In this document: piece by piece, positions 1 to 8,818 of the stretch | Numbering within the stretch: position 1 is the first letter of the stretch | Layout of the letters: each line of letters begins with the position of its first letter | Source: an uncultured Opitutia bacterium | GTDB lineage: Bacteria; Verrucomicrobiota; Verrucomicrobiia; Opitutales; Opitutaceae | Reading direction: 5' to 3' | DNA: 32,462 bases | Assembly (NCBI GenBank): GCA_937952235.1 | Contig: CALFZM010000131.1 | Coordinates: forward strand, 1-32,462 | Made by a program: the position numbers and the translations under genes | The notes under the pieces: generated by a model | The model's database searches: none | Seen by the model: only the letters and a program-made list of their open reading frames with translations | Told to the model about the DNA's origin: nothing

Positions 1-1
1 G

Positions 2-769
2 CAGCTGCGCCGCGAGGGCATCTCGGTGACGACCATCGGACTTGGGCTCGGCTTCAATGAGGACCTCATGACGCGCCTGGCGCAGCGCAGCGACGGCAAC
101 ACGTACTTCGTCGAGCACAGCGGCGACCTGTCGCGCATCTTCGCCGCGGAGCTGGGCGACGTGCTCAACGTCGTGGCGCGCCGGGTGGTGATCGAGATCG
201 ATTTCCCCGCGGGGGTTCGCCCGCTCCAGTTCGTCGGCCGCGAGGGTTCGATCCGAGGCCAGCGCGCCGAGCTTTCGCTCAACCAGCTCTACGGCGGACA
301 GGAGAAATTCGCCCTCGTGGAGGTGGAGGTCGCGCCCAAGGCGGCGGGAGACGAACTGGAGATCGCCCGGGCGCAGGTGCGCTACGAGAACGCCCTCGAC
401 CAGCGGGCCGCCACGGTGGCGGCGTCGCGCCGGATCCAGTTCAGCGGCAACCGCGCCGAGGTCATCCGCTCGGCCGATCATCGCGTCCAGGCCGACTACG
501 CGGCAAATGCGCTCGCGGTCGCCAAGGACGAGGCCGTGGCGCTGGTCGATGCCAACCGGCGCGATGCGGCGGCCGGGGTCATCCGCCAGAAGGCAGCGGA
601 GCTGAAGGCGCTCGGCGAGACGTACGGCAATGCCGCGGTGGGCGCGCTCGCGGCGCCGGCCCCGGCGGCGGCGGCGCGCATCGAGGAGGGCGGACTGGAT
701 AACGCGGAGCGGAAACTGTTTCGCGCCGAAAGCGCCCAGATCCGGAGCCAGCAGGCCACGGGACGATAA
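2..769 (+). CDS. von Willebrand factor A domain protein, C-terminal part
   Basis: The gene is cut by the left window edge. The frame is open from base 2, and an internal GTG at 26 is unlikely to be the true start because codons before it (QLRREGIS) continue the domain. The first 45 or so residues match the end of a vWA domain: a strand ending in TIGLG, then FNEDLM, then GNTYFVE and a DLSRIF helix, as in the Ca-activated-chloride-channel-like/YfbK group. A beta-rich region follows (about residues 50-150), then an Ala-rich helical tail with AAAGVIRQKAAELKAL. Family members are usually exported or membrane-anchored proteins of uncertain role. The N-terminal half, including the MIDAS motif, lies outside the window. 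The next gene begins 158 bp downstream after a strong hairpin, so co-transcription is uncertain. Confidence 0.85.
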   Translation, partial: QLRREGISVTTIGLGLGFNEDLMTRLAQRSDGNTYFVEHSGDLSRIFAAELGDVLNVVARRVVIEIDFPAGVRPLQFVGREGSIRGQRAELSLNQLYGGQEKFALVEVEVAPKAAGDELEIARAQVRYENALDQRAATVAASRRIQFSGNRAEVIRSADHRVQADYAANALAVAKDEAVALVDANRRDAAAGVIRQKAAELKALGETYGNAAVGALAAPAPAAAARIEEGGLDNAERKLFRAESAQIRSQQATGR

Positions 770-818
770 GGCGAAAGCGCCACCGGCTGATTCCCGCGCC
801 TTCACCTTTCGCGAGCCC

Positions 819-848
819 GCACCCTGGCTGCCACTTCGGCCAGGGTGC
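819..848 (+). terminator. Hairpin after the vWA gene, possible terminator
   Basis: A perfect 10-bp stem, GCACCCTGGC (819-828) with GCCAGGGTGC (839-848), encloses a 10-nt loop about 50 bp after the vWA stop codon. No T-run follows, so intrinsic termination is uncertain. Confidence 0.4.
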
Positions 849-927
849 GCTTCGCCGGGCAGGACCGGACGTACCCCCCCGCGACCGCTCCCCGCTTGCC
901 GCCTCCTGTTCCGACCCGCACAGTCCC

Positions 928-2913
928 ATGGCAACGCCTTACCGTCCTCGAACCGTGTCGCCTTCCTCGCGCCGCATTCTCCTTTACTGGCTGCTCCTGC
1001 TGGTGCCGACCCTGGTGGTGGGAGGCGCGGCCATCCTGCTGCTGGTGCGCGAGCGGGATCGCATCGTCCGGCAGCAGGCTTACGCCGAGGAGGCGGGACG
1101 TGCGGCGGTGGCGACGCGGGCGCGGCTCGTGGGCGAGACGGTCGAGCTGATTGTCGGCGACGTGCAGGCCGGCCTGCTCGACGCGCTCGCCGCGGAGCCG
1201 CCGGCGGACGTCGACGCGCTGCTCGCGCGCTGGGAGGCGGGCAATCCGCTCGTCGCGACCGGCTTTCGCGCCGCCGCCTCCGGCGGGTTTGCCCGGCCGG
1301 ATGCCCGCACGGCGGGTGAACATGGCCGCGGCTTCCTGCGGCGTTTCCAGGAGTTGTTTGGCGAAAACCTGCCGTGGCGGTCCACGTGGGCGGCTCCCGC
1401 GCCGAGTTCGCCGGCGGAGCAGAAAATTTCGGCCCTGCCCCTGCTGGAGAACGCGGCGCGGCAGGAAGTCTCCCGCAATGTCGCGCAGGCCCAGTCCGCG
1501 CGCCGCGACGTGCAGCAGCTCCTGCGCAGTGCCAGCGAGCCCTCCCCCGGGAGCGATCTCGCCGCCAACGCCGCGGTGCTCGACGCCCGGACCGCGCCGG
1601 GTGCGGACGAATCCGCGGCGGCCGCGGCGGGTGCCCCGCGCCCGGCATCCCGGGTCGCGGAGGGCCTGGCAGCGTTCTCGAGGGAGTCGACGGCCTCGAT
1701 CCGGCAGCGCAGCCAGCAGGCGGCTCCGGCGCTTCCGATTCCGGCTCCCGCGGCGAAGGCGGCGGCGCTGGTTGACCGGCGCGGCTGGGCGCCGGTGGCG
1801 CGGGAGGGGCGCTACCACGTTTTCGGCTGGGTGCAGCCGGGCGGGACGGGTGACGTTCGCGGCGTGGAACTCAACCTCGGGGCGCTCGTCCCGCGTCTCG
1901 CGGGAGCGTTGCCCGCCGACGTGGCGGAGGGCGAGGGATACGCGCTGCGTGACGAGCGTGGCCGCGTCCTGCACCAGGCGGGGGCGGTGGCCCGGGCCTC
2001 GGAGCCCGCCGTGCGCGTGCCGCTTGCCGCCACGTTGCTGCCCGGATGGGAGGTCGCGGGCTACCTGCCGGCGGCGGGGCCGAAGGGAGGCGGCGGGCCG
2101 GGTTTCCTCGGCCTGAGCCTGCTGCTCGTCGCCATCTTCGTGACGGCGATCCTCGCGGGCGGCACCCTGCTGCTGCGGCAGGCGCGGCGGAGCGAGGAGG
2201 AGGCGGCGCAGAAAACCTCGTTCGTCGGCAACGTGTCGCACGAGTTCAAGACGCCGCTCACGACCATCCGCCTGTACTCCGAGCTGCTCGAGCAGGGCCG
2301 GGTGCGGGACGAGGCGCAGCGGCGCGATTACCTGCATACGATCGGCCGGGAAACGCAGCGGCTGGCGCGGCTGGTGAACAACGCGCTCGACTTCAGCCGC
2401 CTGGAGCAGGGCAGGAGACGCTACGCCCGCGAGGACCTCGACCTGGGGGCGGAGGCCGGACGCGTGCTTGACACCCATGCGCCGCGGCTCGCCGAGGCCG
2501 GGCTCGTGCTCCGTCGCGAGATCCCGGATACGCCGGTGCGCCTCGTCTCGGATCGCGACGCGGTCGGCCAGATCCTGCTCAACCTGGTCGACAACGCCTG
2601 CAAGTACGCGGCGGAAGGCGGCGAGCTCGCGGTCTCGGTCGCGCCTCGTCCCGGGGGCGGCGCCGTGGTGCGCGTGGCGGACCGCGGGCCCGGCGTGCCG
2701 CCCGCGCACCGCGAGCGGATCTTCGAGAAGTTCCACCGCGTCGACGACGCCCTCACGGCGGAGAAGACCGGTGCGGGCCTGGGGCTCAGCATCGCCCGCC
2801 AGCTCGCCCGCGGCCTGGGTGGCGACCTGCGGTACGCCCCCCGGCCGGGGTCGGGGGCGGAGTTCGTGCTCGAACTGCCGGGCGCGGCGGGCGCTTCCGG
2901 CAGCGACTCATGA
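928..2913 (+). CDS. Membrane sensor histidine kinase
   Basis: This is the kinase of a two-component system, 661 residues. A first membrane segment (about 17-40) and a second (about 394-416) bracket a 350-residue extracytoplasmic region that is Ala/Pro-rich and matches no sensor domain I recognise. The HisKA dimerisation domain carries the phospho-acceptor H438 in VSHEFKTPL. The ATPase domain follows: N box with N556 (LLNLVDNACKYA), G1 box DRGPG (585-589), F box (IFEKFHR) and G2 box GAGLGL (615-620). All catalytic motifs are intact. The 3' end overlaps the response-regulator start by ATGA, so translational coupling is likely. The ATG at 928 puts the first hydrophobic segment right at the N-terminus; no strong ribosome site is visible. 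The signal sensed cannot be read from the sequence. Confidence 0.95.
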   Translation: MATPYRPRTVSPSSRRILLYWLLLLVPTLVVGGAAILLLVRERDRIVRQQAYAEEAGRAAVATRARLVGETVELIVGDVQAGLLDALAAEPPADVDALLARWEAGNPLVATGFRAAASGGFARPDARTAGEHGRGFLRRFQELFGENLPWRSTWAAPAPSSPAEQKISALPLLENAARQEVSRNVAQAQSARRDVQQLLRSASEPSPGSDLAANAAVLDARTAPGADESAAAAAGAPRPASRVAEGLAAFSRESTASIRQRSQQAAPALPIPAPAAKAAALVDRRGWAPVAREGRYHVFGWVQPGGTGDVRGVELNLGALVPRLAGALPADVAEGEGYALRDERGRVLHQAGAVARASEPAVRVPLAATLLPGWEVAGYLPAAGPKGGGGPGFLGLSLLLVAIFVTAILAGGTLLLRQARRSEEEAAQKTSFVGNVSHEFKTPLTTIRLYSELLEQGRVRDEAQRRDYLHTIGRETQRLARLVNNALDFSRLEQGRRRYAREDLDLGAEAGRVLDTHAPRLAEAGLVLRREIPDTPVRLVSDRDAVGQILLNLVDNACKYAAEGGELAVSVAPRPGGGAVVRVADRGPGVPPAHRERIFEKFHRVDDALTAEKTGAGLGLSIARQLARGLGGDLRYAPRPGSGAEFVLELPGAAGASGSDS

Positions 2914-3617
2914 AGGCGCGCATCCTCATCGCCGAAGACGATCCGAACATCCGGCTGGGCCTCGTGGCCACGCTCGAGAGCGACGGCTACGACGTGACCG
3001 CGGCCTCCGACGGCGCGCAGGCGCTGCGATTGTTTCCACAGCAGAAGTTCGATCTCGTGCTGCTCGATCTCATGATGCCCCGGCAGAGCGGATACGACGT
3101 CTGCCGCGAGCTGCGCGCGCGCGGTTCGCGGGTCCCGGTGATGTTCCTCACGGCGAAGAGCGAGGAGGTGGACAAGGTGGTCGGCCTGAAGCTCGGCGCG
3201 GACGATTACGTGACGAAGCCGTTCGGGGTGCACGAGCTGCTGGCGCGGATCGAGGCGTTGTTGCGCCGGGCGAAGACGGCCGGTCCGGGCGACGCGGGGG
3301 CCGGGGACGCGCTGCCGCCGGAGTTTCGCCTCGGCGGGGCGACGCTCGACCGGCGGCGTTTCACCGCCTCCGCCGGCGGTCGGGCCGTGGCGCTGACGGC
3401 GCGCGAACTGAAGCTCGCCGAGATCTTCGCGCTGCACCCGGGCGAGGTGCTGACGCGCGACGCGCTGCTGAACGCGGTCTGGGGCGTCGAATACCTCGGC
3501 ACCACGCGCACGCTCGACCAGCATGTCGCGCAGTTGCGGAAAAAGATCGAGTCGCCCGGCCAGGCCGCGTCGCCCATCGCGACGGTGCACGGGGTCGGGT
3601 ACCGTTACGATGGCTGA
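2910..3617 (+). CDS. OmpR-family response regulator
   Basis: This 235-residue DNA-binding regulator is the partner of the overlapping kinase. The receiver domain (1-120) has the acidic pair D10/D11, phospho-acceptor D53 (LVLLDLMMP), T81 and K103 (VTKPF). A winged-helix output domain (about 133-235) follows, with the typical LTARELKLAEIFALHPGEVLTRDALLNAVWG core and the closing HGVGYRYDG wing. The start ATG lies inside the last codons of the kinase (ATGA overlap). It is expected to activate or repress transcription after phosphorylation; targets are unknown. The gene ends 42 bp from the convergent isomerase gene. Confidence 0.96.
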   Translation: MKARILIAEDDPNIRLGLVATLESDGYDVTAASDGAQALRLFPQQKFDLVLLDLMMPRQSGYDVCRELRARGSRVPVMFLTAKSEEVDKVVGLKLGADDYVTKPFGVHELLARIEALLRRAKTAGPGDAGAGDALPPEFRLGGATLDRRRFTASAGGRAVALTARELKLAEIFALHPGEVLTRDALLNAVWGVEYLGTTRTLDQHVAQLRKKIESPGQAASPIATVHGVGYRYDG

Positions 3618-3659
3618 GCGCGCGCCACGCGGCCGGCGCCACGCCGCGGCTGCCCGCGG

Positions 3660-4568
3660 TCAGACCGCGCAGAGCTGCACCGCGGCGCGGAGCGAGGCGA
3701 GGGGATCGCGCTTGGGCAGGAACTCCTGGCCGACGAACCCCTTGAACCCCGTCGCCTTGATCGCGCGCATGATCGGCGGGTAGTTGAGTTCCTGCTCGTC
3801 CTGGGGCTCGAACTCGTTGCGGCCGGGGTTGCCCGCGGTGTGATAGTGGCCGATGTAGCGGTGGCTCTCCTTGATGGTGCGGATGACGTCACCCTCCATG
3901 ATCTGCATGTGGTAGATGTCGTAGAGCAGCTTGAACCACTCCGAGCCGATGCGCTTCGCGAGCTCGACGCCCCAGGGCGTGCGGTCGCACATGTAGTCCT
4001 TGTGGTTCACCTTCGAGTTGAGCAGCTCCATCACCACGTTGACGCGGCGCTTCTCGGCCAGCGCCATGATGCGCTTGAGTCCGGCGGCGCAGTGCTCGAG
4101 GCCCTGCTCGTCCGCCAGCCCGTCGCGGTTGCCGGAGAAGCAGATCACGTTCTCGAACCCGGCATCGGCCACCTCCGCGATCCGCTTCTCGTAGAGTGCG
4201 ACGAGCGTGTCGTGGTGCTCGGGGCGGTTCCAGGCCTTGGGAATGCCGCCCACCGTGACGCCCTGCGGGGTCTTGCCGGACGGGTTGCTGACCATGGCGC
4301 AGGTGAGCCCATGTTTCTTCAGCACGGGAAAATCGTCGGGGTTGAGGAGCTCGACCGATTCGAGGCCGATGTCCTTCGCGGCGGCGCAGAACGTGTCGAG
4401 CGGGATGTCGCGGTAGCACCACTTGCAGACGGACTGGCGCAGCCCGCCGGAGCGGGCGGAGCTGGCGGCGGCGGAGCGAGGGCGGGCCAGGGTGGCGGCG
4501 GCGGCGGCCCCGGCGAAGGAACGGAGGGCGGTGCGACGGGTGATGGCTTTGCGCGGGGGGCGGGGCAT
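3660..4568 (-). CDS. Tat-exported hydroxypyruvate isomerase-like TIM-barrel protein
   Basis: This 302-residue protein belongs to the xylose-isomerase-like TIM-barrel superfamily (AP endonuclease 2 / sugar phosphate isomerase group, Hyi-like). The N-terminus has a twin-arginine motif (TRRTALRSFAG, 10-20), an Ala-rich hydrophobic stretch and a likely cleavage after about residue 36, so it should act outside the cytoplasm. Likely metal ligands follow the Hyi pattern: E181 (VVMELLNS), D217 (LLYDIYH), H243 (GHYHTAG) and E282 (GQEF). Export argues against a purely cytosolic hydroxypyruvate role; a keto-sugar or sugar-acid substrate is more plausible. It is clearly paralogous to the gene at 21379 (shared HTAG.PGR, MNYPP/LNYPP and FVGQEF blocks). 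It is transcribed divergently from the transporter fusion, 89 bp away. The substrate is not determinable from sequence. Confidence 0.9.
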   Translation of the reverse strand: MPRPPRKAITRRTALRSFAGAAAAATLARPRSAAASSARSGGLRQSVCKWCYRDIPLDTFCAAAKDIGLESVELLNPDDFPVLKKHGLTCAMVSNPSGKTPQGVTVGGIPKAWNRPEHHDTLVALYEKRIAEVADAGFENVICFSGNRDGLADEQGLEHCAAGLKRIMALAEKRRVNVVMELLNSKVNHKDYMCDRTPWGVELAKRIGSEWFKLLYDIYHMQIMEGDVIRTIKESHRYIGHYHTAGNPGRNEFEPQDEQELNYPPIMRAIKATGFKGFVGQEFLPKRDPLASLRAAVQLCAV

Positions 4569-4657
4569 GCGCGACGTTCAGGCGCGGCCGCGGGTTTGGC
4601 AAGTGCGCTCGGGCCGCGGCCGGCCACTCCAGCGTTGCCTCGCGGCGGAGGGCGGCC

Positions 4658-7600
4658 TTGCCTCGGCCGCTCCTCCTCGTGAACAGGCGCCTGCTGGTGA
4701 TCTTCGCCGGACTCATGGCGGCCGCGCTGGGTCTCACCGCGCTGCTGTACGGCTTTGGCCTGGCCTTCCGACCGGGCATGAAAGCGGCGCCGCGTCCGCC
4801 GCCGGCGCGGGAACTCGAGGCGGTCGAGCAGGCGCGGCAGTCGGCGCGGCGACTCGACCTGGCGCGGCCTCCGGTCGTCACGCAGACGGTCGATTACGCG
4901 GCCGCGGGGCCGCAGCCCTGGCATCCGCGGGGCGAGGCGCCGGTGCTGGCGGAGCTGGTGCGGGAGAAACGGCTGCCGCCGGTGGCGGAGCGGACCGGAC
5001 CGGAGCCCGCAGTGCTGCTCGGTCCCGACGGCATCGGGCGGTACGGCGGGACGTGGCGCCGGCTGGTGAACTCGATCACCGACTTCAGCACCATCTACTG
5101 GCGGCTCTCGTCCGCCAATCTCGTGCGCTGGTCTCCGCAGGGCTATCCGATCGTCCCGCATGTCGCGAAGGCATGGGAGGTGTCCCCCGACCAGCGCCAT
5201 TTCACCTTCGAACTGCGCCGGGGGATGCGCTGGTCCGACGGGGAGCCCGTGACGGCGGACGACATCGTTTACTGGTACGAGCACGAGGTGAAGCACTTCA
5301 ATGCCCAGCCAAAGTTCCTGCGTGCCGGCGCGACCCAGGGCCGCGTGGTGCGGGTGGACGAGCGTCGCGTGCGCTTCGAATTTGCGCAGCCGAACCCGCT
5401 CTTCCTCGAGCGCCTGGCCTCGACCGGCATGAATCACGAAGACCACACGGAGTACCTCGTGCCCACGCATTACCTGCGAAAATTTCATCCGGTGCTCGGC
5501 GACCCGGAGGTGATTCGCCGCACGATGGAGGCCTTCGAACTCACAAGTGCCACCGCGGTGTACAAGAAGATGAAGCACTACCTGAACCCGGAGCACCCGC
5601 GGCTCTGGCCCTGGTTGCTGCGGACGTACCAGGCGACCGCCCCGCAGACCTTCGTGCGCAACCCGTACTACTTTGCCGTCGATCCGGCGGGCAACCAGCT
5701 CCCGTACCTCGACCGCCTGGTGATGGACCTGCGGCCCAACAATCTCATCGCCGTCGCCGCGGCCAACGGGGAGCTGTCGATGCAGGACCGGCACATCCGT
5801 TACGACGACCACATCCTGCTGCTCGGAGGCGCCGCCCGGCATGACTACGAGGTGTACCATTGGAAGCCGAGCACGCAGTCGCTGTTCACGGTGTTTCCCA
5901 ACCTCAACCGCCGGGTGGATCCCGCGCGGCCCGCCACCCGCTGGAAGCACACGCTCCTGAACGACCGCCGGTTCCGGCAGGCTCTGTCGCTGGCGATCAA
6001 CCGTCGCGACATCATCCAGGCCGAGTTCTACGGCCAGGTCGAACCGGCGCAGATCGCGCCGCCGCCCGATTCGCCCTACCACCATGCCCGGCTGCGGGAT
6101 TCGTTCATCGCGTACGACCCCGCGACGGCGAACCGGCTGCTCGACGAACTCGGACTGACGCGGCGCGACGCCGACGGGCTGCGCACGTTCCCGGACGGCA
6201 CCCGGATGAGCTTCACGCTGAACACCACCGATTACACCACGGACGGGCCGGCGCAGTTCGTGATCGAGGATTGGGCGCGCGTGGGCGTGCGGGTCACCCT
6301 GCGCTCCCGCGCACGCCGGCTGTTCGAACAGGAGAAACTCACTTACGAGCACGACTTCACGGTGTGGACGGGCGAGAGCGAGTTCTACCCGCTGGTCGAG
6401 CCGAGGAATTTCGTGCCGACCTACTTCGAATCGTTCTACGCGCCCGCCTTCGGCTGGTGGTACCAGTACGGCGGCCTGCACGGCGATCCGGCGGCGAACC
6501 GGCCCAATGCGCTTGAACCGCCGCGCGACCACCCGCTGCGCCGCGCGATGGAGCTGCTGGACGAGGCGATGACGATGACGCGCGAGAGCGACCGCATCGC
6601 TCATTTTCGCGCGGTGCAGGATATCGCCGCCGACCATGTCTGGACCATCTCCATCGCCGGTCCTCCGCCGCAGCTCGTGGTGGTGAAGAACGGTTTTCGC
6701 AACGTGCCCCGCACGGCGCTGTTCGGCGCCAACTTCCAGTCGCCCGGCAACGCCGGCATCGAGACCTTCTTCTGGGAGGAGCCGGCGGCGGATCCCGCGG
6801 TGCAGGCGCAGACCAGGACGGCGCTGCTGCAGGTGACGCCCTGGCCGCGCTCCGTCGAGGCGGTCGACGAGGAAGGCGCGGGCACGCTCGGCCGGCTGCT
6901 GCGCTGGCTCATCCTGCTGGCGGTGACGGCCGCGCTGGGACTGGTGGCGTTCCGTCATCCATTGATCGGACGCCGGCTGGCGCTCATGGTGCCGACGCTG
7001 CTCGCGGTCTCCGTCATCGTGTTCACGCTCGTGCAACTGCCGCCCGGCGACTTTGCCGAGATGCGCGTGGCGCGGCTCGAGATGGAGGGCACGCCGGCGA
7101 GCGGGGAACTCGCCGCCGACCTGCGGCGGAACTTCCGCCTCGATGAGCCCATGTGGCAGCGCTACGCGCGCTGGATGGGATTCAGGTGGTTTCTCTCTTT
7201 CCAGCCGCAGGATGCCGGGCTGCTGCAGGGCAATCTCGGCCTCTCCATGGAGCACGAGAAGCCTGCGCGTGAAATTCTCGGCGACCGCATCGTGCTGACC
7301 GTGATCGTGTCCGCGGCCACCGTGCTCTTCACGTGGGCCTTCGCGCTGCCCACCGGCATCTACTCCGCGGTGCGGCAGTATTCGCCGGGCGACTACATTC
7401 TCACCTTCATCGGGTTTCTCGGCGTCTCCGTGCCCTCGTTCCTGCTCGCCCTGGTCGTGATGTACCTCGCGAAACGCGGGTTCGGCCTCAACATCGCGGG
7501 ACTCTTCTCCCCTGAATATGCCACCATGCCCGGCTGGTCGTGGGGAAAGTTCGTCGACCTGCTCAAGCACCTGTGGCTGCCGGTGCTGGTCCTCGGGTTC

Positions 7601-7987
7601 GGCGCCTCGGCCGGCATGATCCGCGTGATGCGCGCCAATCTGCTCGACGAACTCAAGCGACCCTACGTCACCACTGCGCGCGCCAAGGGCGTGCGGCCGC
7701 TGCGGCTGCTGCTGAAGTACCCGGTCCGGCTGGCGCTGAATCCGTTCATCTCGAGCGTCGGCGGGCTGTTTCCACACCTCGTGTCGGGAGGCGCCATCGT
7801 CGCGATGGTGCTCAGCCTTCCCCTCGTCGGGCCGACGCTGGTCGACGCGCTGGTGGCGGAAGATGTCTACCTCGCCGGTTCGATGCTGATGGTGCTCAGC
7901 CTGCTCGGCGTCGTGGGCACCCTCGTGAGCGACCTGCTGCTGCTGTGGCTCGACCCGCGCATCCGGCTCGGGGAGGCAGGAGCCTAG
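4658..7987 (+). CDS. Fused oligopeptide-type solute-binding protein and ABC permease
   Basis: A single 1109-residue frame joins two normally separate parts of a peptide/opine-type (Dpp/Opp) ABC importer. Residues 13-33 form a signal anchor. About 145-690 is a family-5 solute-binding domain (Y.IVPHVAKAWEVSPD, FELRRGMRWSDGEPVTADDIVYW, FRQALSLAINR). From about 748 come membrane segments (about 748-764, 774-793, 878-898, 915-937, 970-989, 1040-1058, 1073-1096) of a DppB-like permease, with the EAA cytoplasmic loop YVTTARAKGV at 1003-1012. The TTG start is chosen because GGAGGG lies 5 nt upstream; a GTG at 4679 is the alternative and lacks such a site. No stop or frame change occurs at the junction. 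No second permease or ATPase gene is nearby; the next gene is a superoxide dismutase. It should therefore need partners encoded elsewhere. Confidence 0.92.
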   Translation: MPRPLLLVNRRLLVIFAGLMAAALGLTALLYGFGLAFRPGMKAAPRPPPARELEAVEQARQSARRLDLARPPVVTQTVDYAAAGPQPWHPRGEAPVLAELVREKRLPPVAERTGPEPAVLLGPDGIGRYGGTWRRLVNSITDFSTIYWRLSSANLVRWSPQGYPIVPHVAKAWEVSPDQRHFTFELRRGMRWSDGEPVTADDIVYWYEHEVKHFNAQPKFLRAGATQGRVVRVDERRVRFEFAQPNPLFLERLASTGMNHEDHTEYLVPTHYLRKFHPVLGDPEVIRRTMEAFELTSATAVYKKMKHYLNPEHPRLWPWLLRTYQATAPQTFVRNPYYFAVDPAGNQLPYLDRLVMDLRPNNLIAVAAANGELSMQDRHIRYDDHILLLGGAARHDYEVYHWKPSTQSLFTVFPNLNRRVDPARPATRWKHTLLNDRRFRQALSLAINRRDIIQAEFYGQVEPAQIAPPPDSPYHHARLRDSFIAYDPATANRLLDELGLTRRDADGLRTFPDGTRMSFTLNTTDYTTDGPAQFVIEDWARVGVRVTLRSRARRLFEQEKLTYEHDFTVWTGESEFYPLVEPRNFVPTYFESFYAPAFGWWYQYGGLHGDPAANRPNALEPPRDHPLRRAMELLDEAMTMTRESDRIAHFRAVQDIAADHVWTISIAGPPPQLVVVKNGFRNVPRTALFGANFQSPGNAGIETFFWEEPAADPAVQAQTRTALLQVTPWPRSVEAVDEEGAGTLGRLLRWLILLAVTAALGLVAFRHPLIGRRLALMVPTLLAVSVIVFTLVQLPPGDFAEMRVARLEMEGTPASGELAADLRRNFRLDEPMWQRYARWMGFRWFLSFQPQDAGLLQGNLGLSMEHEKPAREILGDRIVLTVIVSAATVLFTWAFALPTGIYSAVRQYSPGDYILTFIGFLGVSVPSFLLALVVMYLAKRGFGLNIAGLFSPEYATMPGWSWGKFVDLLKHLWLPVLVLGFGASAGMIRVMRANLLDELKRPYVTTARAKGVRPLRLLLKYPVRLALNPFISSVGGLFPHLVSGGAIVAMVLSLPLVGPTLVDALVAEDVYLAGSMLMVLSLLGVVGTLVSDLLLLWLDPRIRLGEAGA

Positions 7988-8049
7988 CGATCGTCCCGCG
8001 GCGCTCCGGCTCGGCTTGCAGCCGCGCGGCCGGCCGGTACGGTGGCGGA

Positions 8050-8781
8050 ATGACTTCCCCCGCTGCCGTTTCCCGTCGTGACGTGTTGAAGACCCTTGGA
8101 GCCGGCGCGGCGGTCGCCGGCCTTGGATTCAGGGCGGAGGCGGCCGAGGCGGTGCCGGGAGGCGGCGAGCGGGCGCCCTTCTCCCTGCCGAAGCTGGGCT
8201 ACGCGTACGATGCGCTCGAGCCGCATTTCGATGCCCGCACGATGGAGATTCACCACGGCAGGCACCACCAGGCGTACATCACCAACGCGAACAACGCGAT
8301 CGCCGGTCAGCCCGGTTTGCAGGGACGCTCGGCCGCCGAGATCGTGCGGCACCTCGACCGCGCCCCGGAAGCGGTGCGGATGACGCTGCGCAACAACCTC
8401 GGCGGGCACCTGAACCACGCGCACTTCTGGCAGGTGATCGGGCCGCGTGGCGGCGGGGCCCCGAAGGGCGACCTGGCGAAGGCGATCGCGCAGGCCTTCG
8501 GCTCGTTCGACCAGTTCAAGGCCCAGTTTGGCGATGCCGCGGCGAAGCGGTTCGGCAGCGGCTGGGCCTGGCTGACGTGGAAGGACGGCAAACTTGCCAT
8601 CACCTCCACCGCGAACCAAGACTCGCCCCTCAGCGACGGCGCCACGCCGCTGCTGGGCATCGACGTATGGGAGCACGCCTACTACCTGAAATACCAGAAT
8701 CGCCGCGCCGATTACGTGGCGGCCTTCTGGAACGTGGTGCAGTGGGAGGCCGTGTCGGCCCTGCACGCCGCGGCGAGGTAG
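8050..8781 (+). CDS. sodA: Tat-exported Mn-type superoxide dismutase
   Basis: The enzyme dismutates superoxide to oxygen and hydrogen peroxide. It is 243 residues from the ATG at 8050. Residues 1-32 are a Tat signal (SRRDVLKTLGAGAAVAGLGF), predicting a periplasmic enzyme. The mature part matches MnSOD end to end: the LPKLGYAYDALEPHFDARTMEIHH block, then metal ligands H68, H123 (GGHLNHAHFW), D205 and H209 (DVWEHAYYLKYQNRR). Q190 in TANQDSPL is the second-shell glutamine typical of Mn rather than Fe enzymes. All ligands are intact. It follows the transporter by 62 bp and precedes the WYL regulator by 37 bp, so shared transcription with that regulator is possible. The metal assignment rests on motif resemblance to bacterial SodA. 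Confidence 0.95.
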   Translation: MTSPAAVSRRDVLKTLGAGAAVAGLGFRAEAAEAVPGGGERAPFSLPKLGYAYDALEPHFDARTMEIHHGRHHQAYITNANNAIAGQPGLQGRSAAEIVRHLDRAPEAVRMTLRNNLGGHLNHAHFWQVIGPRGGGAPKGDLAKAIAQAFGSFDQFKAQFGDAAAKRFGSGWAWLTWKDGKLAITSTANQDSPLSDGATPLLGIDVWEHAYYLKYQNRRADYVAAFWNVVQWEAVSALHAAAR

Positions 8782-8783
8782 GC

Positions 8784-8800
8784 CCGCCCCCTCCGGGCGG
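8784..8800 (+). terminator. Short hairpin between SOD and regulator genes
   Basis: CCGCCC (8784-8789) pairs with GGGCGG (8795-8800) around a 5-nt loop, directly after the dismutase stop. There is no T-run. It could attenuate or stabilise the 3' end; the evidence is structural only. Confidence 0.25.
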
Positions 8801-8818
8801 TGAAGCGGAGGTGCGGCC

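Noticed and set aside
802..2736. Long open frame opposite the histidine kinase
   Set aside because: It is antisense to a kinase with every motif intact, is Arg/Pro-rich with no family resemblance, and arises from high GC at third positions.
4319..7777. 1152-residue open frame opposite the transporter fusion
   Set aside because: It shows the composition of a shadow frame (runs of Arg, His, Gln), and the opposite strand has clear ABC transporter domains.
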